Positions 60,396 through 64,000 of a stretch of DNA of 64,000 nucleotides are shown piece after piece (within the stretch, counting starts at the first letter, position 1; every line of letters starts with the position of its first letter). A program made the position numbers and the translations under genes. This DNA comes from Hymenobacter cavernae (GTDB lineage: Bacteria > Bacteroidota > Bacteroidia > Cytophagales > Hymenobacteraceae). Under the pieces are notes generated by a model. It saw only the letters and a list, made by a program, of their open reading frames with translations. It was not told the DNA's origin and did not search any database. The stretch lies in assembly GCF_014641455.1 (NCBI RefSeq), contig NZ_BMHT01000004.1, positions 366,223 to 430,222 on the forward strand, in the 5' to 3' direction.

Positions 60396-61106
60396 ATGAA
60401 GTTACCATCTTTACTTTCTGTCATCCTCTGTTCGTTATGCGTTGGGGCGAGCCTGACGGCACAGGCGCAAACCACAACTCCTGCTGATTCGCTACGTGTC
60501 CCAGCCAAATCGGAGCTGAATACGCTGCCACCCGCTACCCAGCCCAGGGTACCCGTTTCGCCGTCGCTCCGGCCCGATCAATTAGTGGCAACACCGCCGC
60601 CGCTCACCCTAGGGCTCTCGGTGGGCTGGGGTGCGCCTTATGCAACGGGGGTAGAAATGGCTTATCGTTTTCAGCCTAATCTGGATGCCAACGTAGGGGT
60701 AGGCCTGGGCTCCAGTGGCGCTAAGCTCGGCGTGGGGGCTCGATTTTACGTTCCCAGTCGCACGCGCAGCCACTTGTTTGTGGGTACTCATATTGTGTAT
60801 TCATACGCTGGTATAGACATGGATACAGATTATAACGGGGTGCAAGGGCGTTACCACTTACACTCTAGCACGCTGCTGCACCTGCGCGGTGGGCTGCATC
60901 GTCAGTTCCGTCGTAATGCCTTGCAAATAGCGCTGGGCTATGGCACGGTGCTCAGTCCGCATCCGGTTATTGAGCTCGTGCCTGGGTACGGACCAGGGTC
61001 GGCTACCTCGAAGCAGATCTTGGAAATTATAGGGCCGGGCGGACTGGAAGTCTCATTCAGCTTCCTCTTCGGGCTTGGGCGTAGCCCGATGGTCATGCGC
61101 CGGTAA
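60396..61106 (+). CDS. Predicted outer-membrane beta-barrel protein, unknown function
   Basis: A 236-residue exported protein starting MKLPSLLSVILCSLCVGASLTAQAQ at 60396 (clean signal peptide; the earlier in-frame start at 60369 is unlikely). A Pro-rich spacer (about 25-65) leads to alternating hydrophobic and polar strands from about 68 (TLGLSVGWGAPYATGVEMAYRF, NVGVGLGSSGAKLGVGARFYV, HLFVGTHIVYSY) that look like an outer-membrane barrel of about eight strands, ending in FSFLFGLG. No family could be named. Codon use is like that of its neighbours. Confidence 0.7.
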   Translation: MKLPSLLSVILCSLCVGASLTAQAQTTTPADSLRVPAKSELNTLPPATQPRVPVSPSLRPDQLVATPPPLTLGLSVGWGAPYATGVEMAYRFQPNLDANVGVGLGSSGAKLGVGARFYVPSRTRSHLFVGTHIVYSYAGIDMDTDYNGVQGRYHLHSSTLLHLRGGLHRQFRRNALQIALGYGTVLSPHPVIELVPGYGPGSATSKQILEIIGPGGLEVSFSFLFGLGRSPMVMRR

Positions 61107-61246
61107 GTCGGACCGGCAATAAAAGCTAGGGCTGCGCGCCAAAAGCGCGGCAGAAGTTGGATTACGGATGCAACCTATTGCCTTCACAACAGGCTCTTCT
61201 GCCTGAACAAAGGAACCCTTACGCATCTAAAATCAACCGTAGCATT

Positions 61247-61411
61247 ATGAAACTACCCAAAGCATTACTCGGAGCTATTGTAGTGGGCCTGACGGTTCAG
61301 GCCACGGGTTGCACCAAAAAAGACGCGCCCGAACCTAAGGAGGAGCAAGGTCAGAAGAAGGGCGATGCTTCTAAAATGCCGGCTAACTGCCCCGCTTGCG
61401 GCATGGGCTAA
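61247..61411 (+). CDS. Small lipoprotein ending CPACGMG, probable MNIO-class RiPP precursor
   Basis: A 54-residue protein. A signal peptide (MKLPKALLGAIVVGLTVQ) leads to a lipobox-like ATGC at about residue 22, then a Lys/Glu-rich linker, and the C-terminal sequence MPANCPACGMG. Cys residues close to a Gly-rich end beside a DUF692 (MNIO) gene are the mark of RiPP precursors such as the chryseobasin and bufferin groups. The MNIO gene starts 23 bases after its stop. The exact modification cannot be predicted. Short but supported by signal, spacing and context. Confidence 0.72.
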   Translation: MKLPKALLGAIVVGLTVQATGCTKKDAPEPKEEQGQKKGDASKMPANCPACGMG

Positions 61412-61434
61412 AGCTAGGTTCTACTGCTCAACCT

Positions 61435-62571
61435 ATGATGGAAGAAGCGCCTATTCCGTTTGCCGCTATTGCCTGCAACCTCGACTTCGATATTCTAGCG
61501 GCCGCTTTTCCTTTGCTGGAAGCTGGGCAGGTTGAGGCGTTGGAATGGTCGTTTGATACGCTTTTCCGGGCCGGGCAGGTGCCCGATTGGTTTTCCGAGC
61601 TGCTGAGCGCCTATAGCCAGCAAGGTCGGCTGATCGGGCACGGCGTGTTCTTTTCCCTGCTCTCGGGTAAGTGGACGCCCCAGCAACAGCAGTGGCTACA
61701 GCACCTGCAACAGCTATCGGCGCAATTCCGCTTCGATCATATCACCGAGCATTTCGGCTTTTTCACGGGCGAGAATTTTCACTACGGGGCTCCGCTGCCC
61801 ATTCCGTACACCCAGGCCAGCTTGCGCATAGGGCAAGACCGGCTCAGTCGGATCTACGAAGCCTGCCAGTGCCCGGTGGGGCTGGAAAACCTAGCTTTTG
61901 CCTACACACCCGACGAAGTGAAACGGCATGGCGAGTTCCTGAACAAGCTGCTGGAGCCGGTAAACGGGTTCGTGATTCTGGATCTGCACAACCTCTACTG
62001 CCAGCTCCACAACTTTGCGGTTTCCTACGAAGAGCTGATCGAGTTATACCCGTTGGAGCGGGTGCGGGAAATTCATATTTCGGGCGGCAGTTGGGAAGAA
62101 TCGGAGCAGGCACCGCAGGGCAAAGTGCGCCGCGACACGCACGACGAGGCCGTGCCGGAAGCCGTTTTTGAGCTGCTGGCACGCACGCTACCTAGGTGCC
62201 CTAATCTGAAATACGTGGTGCTCGAACAGCTCGGCAATGGCTTGAAAACCGAGAGCAGTCGCACCCAGTTTCGCCACGACTTCCTACGAATGGAAGCGCT
62301 GGTACAAAAGCATCGAGCCAGTTTGTTGGGCCACCCCGAGCATCTCTTCCGGCCCCCACAGCCTTTGCAGCTCGGCGAAGTGATAGAAGACCAAAGCCTG
62401 CACGAGCAGCAGCGGCAGCTTTCGCGCATTTTAGAAACGGCTGCTTCGGTCGAGGAGGCGCAGCGGCGGCTCCATGCTTCCGTCCTCGTCGGCACCGACT
62501 GGCAAATGGAACAGTGGGAGCCGCACATGCTGGAAACGGCCATCCATCTCGCTCAGAAGTGGAAACAGTAG
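61435..62571 (+). CDS. DUF692 family multinuclear iron-dependent oxidase (MNIO)
   Basis: A 378-residue TIM-barrel metalloenzyme of the DUF692 group, relatives of MbnB and TglH, which install modifications at Cys in small peptides using two or three iron atoms. Ligand-type motifs are present: IGHGVFFSL (about 68), ITEHFGFF (about 101), LENLAF (about 142), DLHNLYCQLHNF (about 180) and EIHISGGS leading to RRDTHDEAVPEAVFELL (about 211-240). The C-terminal ~100 residues form a helical extension. The start at 61435 or 61438 is preferred to the frame start at 61396, which overlaps the precursor gene. No separate DUF2063-type partner gene is seen. Confidence 0.9.
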   Translation: MMEEAPIPFAAIACNLDFDILAAAFPLLEAGQVEALEWSFDTLFRAGQVPDWFSELLSAYSQQGRLIGHGVFFSLLSGKWTPQQQQWLQHLQQLSAQFRFDHITEHFGFFTGENFHYGAPLPIPYTQASLRIGQDRLSRIYEACQCPVGLENLAFAYTPDEVKRHGEFLNKLLEPVNGFVILDLHNLYCQLHNFAVSYEELIELYPLERVREIHISGGSWEESEQAPQGKVRRDTHDEAVPEAVFELLARTLPRCPNLKYVVLEQLGNGLKTESSRTQFRHDFLRMEALVQKHRASLLGHPEHLFRPPQPLQLGEVIEDQSLHEQQRQLSRILETAASVEEAQRRLHASVLVGTDWQMEQWEPHMLETAIHLAQKWKQ

Positions 62572-62649
62572 CCCATCATCGTCACCCTGCCGACGTATTG
62601 TGCGACGATACTAGAAGTGGGGCGAAGCTAGGCTGTGTCTCGCAAACTT

Positions 62650-62689
62650 AGAAGACGCCATGCTTCAACTGGCGTAGCATGTGTCTTCT
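62650..62689. repeat. Small degenerate hairpin
   Basis: AGAAGACGCCATGCT pairs with AGCATGTGTCTTCT with one mismatch and one bulge; it lies between the convergent MNIO and GH30 genes and may act as a shared terminator-like structure. Confidence 0.65.
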
Positions 62690-62716
62690 GATTCGAAATG
62701 AATTCTTAAGCACTTT

Positions 62717-64000
62717 CTACTGCACCACCAGCGTCATAATAGAATGGGGCTGGCTGGTGGCTTTGGCGGCCTGGCCTTTGATCCAGAGCTGGAAGGGCTG
62801 CTCCTGGGTCGTGCTGTTCATCACGACCACGGCCACTTTGCCATCGGGGTTGAGGAAAGCGGTGGTTTGCAGCACGTCGCGGCTGGCGGTGGAGGCAATG
62901 CGCTTGGCACCCGGCCGGATGAACTTGGAAAAGTGGCCGATGTAATAGTAGCTGTTGGTATACAGTAGCTTACCGTTCTTCGTATCGCCGATGATGGGGG
63001 CGAAGCAGAAGTTGCCGACGTGATTAGGGCCGCCGGTTTCGTCGAGCAGGATGTTCCAGTCGGTCCAGCCCACGGTGCCGGCGTTGAAGTCGTTGATCAT
63101 CGAGTTGCCGTACCGCTCACCCAGGCGCCAGTCGCTTACCTGCTCCAGCTTGAAGTTCTCGATGCAGCCTTCCGTGAAGATCAGGTTTTTGGTGGGGTAA
63201 GTTTCGTGCACGCGGCGCAGGTTCTCGAACTGCATGGCGCTGCCGGTCCAGGTTTCGTACCAGTGATAGCCCAGGCCCCAGAAGTATTTGCTGGCCTCCG
63301 GGTCGTCGAACAACGTGCTGGCGCGCTGGTACAGCAGGTCGCGGTTGTGGTCCCAGCCGATGAGCTTTTTGCCGCTCATGCCCGCTTTATGGAGCGTCGG
63401 ACCTAGGTAGCCTTTCACGAAGTCGCGCTCTTCTTCGGCCGTAAACAGACACGACTCCCAGGTCTGCTTCGCCATCGGCTCGTTCTGCACCGACAAGCCC
63501 CAGACCGGAATGCCCTGCTGCTCATAGGCTTTGATGAACCTGATGTAGTAATCGGCCCAGCTCTGTCGGAACTCCGGCTTGAGCTTGCCGCCTTGTAGCA
63601 TCGAGTTGTTATCCTTCATCCAGGCCGGCGGGCTCCACGGACTCACGTACATCGTCAGCTTGCCGCCCGCCGCCGCCATAGCTTGCTTGATGAAGGGAAT
63701 GCGATACTGCTCGTCGGGCCTGACGCTGAAGGTTTTAAGCTCCTTGTCGTTGTCGGCTACGTAGGTGTAGCTGCCGCTGGAAAAGTCGGTGCTGTTGATG
63801 CTGGTACGACCCAGCGTGTAGCCGATGCCGGCGCTGGGGCTATAGTAGGCCTGCAAAAACTCCTGCTGCCGGGCTTTCGGCAGCTTGAAGAAGGTTTCGG
63901 CGGCGGCATCCGTGAGGGCACCCCCAATACCTAGCATCGTCTGGAAAGTATGAGCCGGGTCGACGAAAACGGTGGGCTCCGTTTCCAGGGGTTGTCCTGC
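62717..64000 (-). CDS. GH30 family glucanase/glucosylceramidase, 5' end beyond window
   Basis: Open to the right edge, so only the C-terminal 428 residues are present. The barrel carries GIGGALTDAAAETF near its visible start, the acid/base Glu in LSVQNEPMAKQTWES and the nucleophile Glu in LIFTEGCIENF. A beta-sandwich tail ends MTLVVQ. The ATG at 63937 is internal; sequence upstream to 64000 reads as family sequence (VFVDPAHTFQTMLG). GH30 subfamily 1-3 members cut glucosylceramide, beta-1,6- or beta-1,3-glucan; the nearby beta-glucan locus would fit a beta-1,6-glucanase. Signal peptide not visible. Confidence 0.93.
   Translation of the reverse strand, partial: AGQPLETEPTVFVDPAHTFQTMLGIGGALTDAAAETFFKLPKARQQEFLQAYYSPSAGIGYTLGRTSINSTDFSSGSYTYVADNDKELKTFSVRPDEQYRIPFIKQAMAAAGGKLTMYVSPWSPPAWMKDNNSMLQGGKLKPEFRQSWADYYIRFIKAYEQQGIPVWGLSVQNEPMAKQTWESCLFTAEEERDFVKGYLGPTLHKAGMSGKKLIGWDHNRDLLYQRASTLFDDPEASKYFWGLGYHWYETWTGSAMQFENLRRVHETYPTKNLIFTEGCIENFKLEQVSDWRLGERYGNSMINDFNAGTVGWTDWNILLDETGGPNHVGNFCFAPIIGDTKNGKLLYTNSYYYIGHFSKFIRPGAKRIASTASRDVLQTTAFLNPDGKVAVVVMNSTTQEQPFQLWIKGQAAKATSQPHSIMTLVVQ

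Overview
The window reads as a chromosomal piece of a GC-rich Bacteroidota, most likely Hymenobacteraceae (Hymenobacter-like). Reasons: two SusC/SusD pairs, type III glutamine synthetase, DUF1573 and DUF4468 proteins, promoters with the Bacteroidota -7 element TAnnTTTG, lipoprotein signals, and a fused alpha/beta ketoacid dehydrogenase. No rRNA, tRNA, CRISPR array, prophage or intact insertion sequence was seen. The octamer palindrome ACCTAGGT recurs throughout, in genes and between them, and many intergenic gaps hold long near-perfect hairpins of a few related families.

Layout. 1-16 kb is mixed housekeeping: the end of glnN, a glycosyltransferase and flippase, AMP nucleosidase, an orphan HsdR-N nuclease-like protein, an LTA-synthase-like sulfatase with a SUKH protein, alanine dehydrogenase, a DUF1573 protein, 2-oxoacid dehydrogenase E1, a LuxE-like protein and an NtrC-like response regulator without a DNA-binding domain. 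16.9-23.4 kb is a tightly packed seven-gene set: a SpeD-like protein that lacks the usual catalytic Cys, a DUF4178 membrane protein, a small membrane protein, DUF350, a membrane-fused aminopropyltransferase, a Tat-exported FAD oxidoreductase and a polytopic His-containing membrane protein. It looks like a polyamine-based envelope system. 23.7-29.6 kb holds a PQQ-type dehydrogenase with cytochrome c, a DPP IV peptidase, and a sulfite-oxidase-like protein with its ferredoxin-reductase-like partner.

30-44.5 kb is a beta-glucan utilisation locus: GH5-CBM6, a 7TM-DISM sensor fused to an IS1595-type transposase zinc ribbon/HTH, SusC, SusD, a PKD surface lipoprotein, GH16 laminarinase and GH3 beta-glucosidase. 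Two promoters of matching architecture drive the GH5 gene and the SusC gene. The GH5 leader holds an intrinsic terminator just before the start codon. 44.6-58.2 kb is a chitin/GlcNAc locus: a LacI regulator, a NagB-PIG-L fusion, a NagP-like transporter, GH18, SusC, SusD and GH20. Its two main promoters share a perfect 12-bp palindrome GTGTGCGCACAC at identical spacing, so they probably form one regulon.

58.5-64 kb holds a class C beta-lactamase-like hydrolase, a variant peptide deformylase, a predicted outer-membrane protein, a tiny lipoprotein ending in CPACGMG next to a DUF692/MNIO enzyme (a likely RiPP pair), and the 3' part of a GH30 glucanase that runs off the right edge. The strongest candidates for undescribed biology are the sensor-transposase fusion, the MNIO RiPP pair, the polyamine/membrane cluster and the iterated palindrome with its hairpin families.
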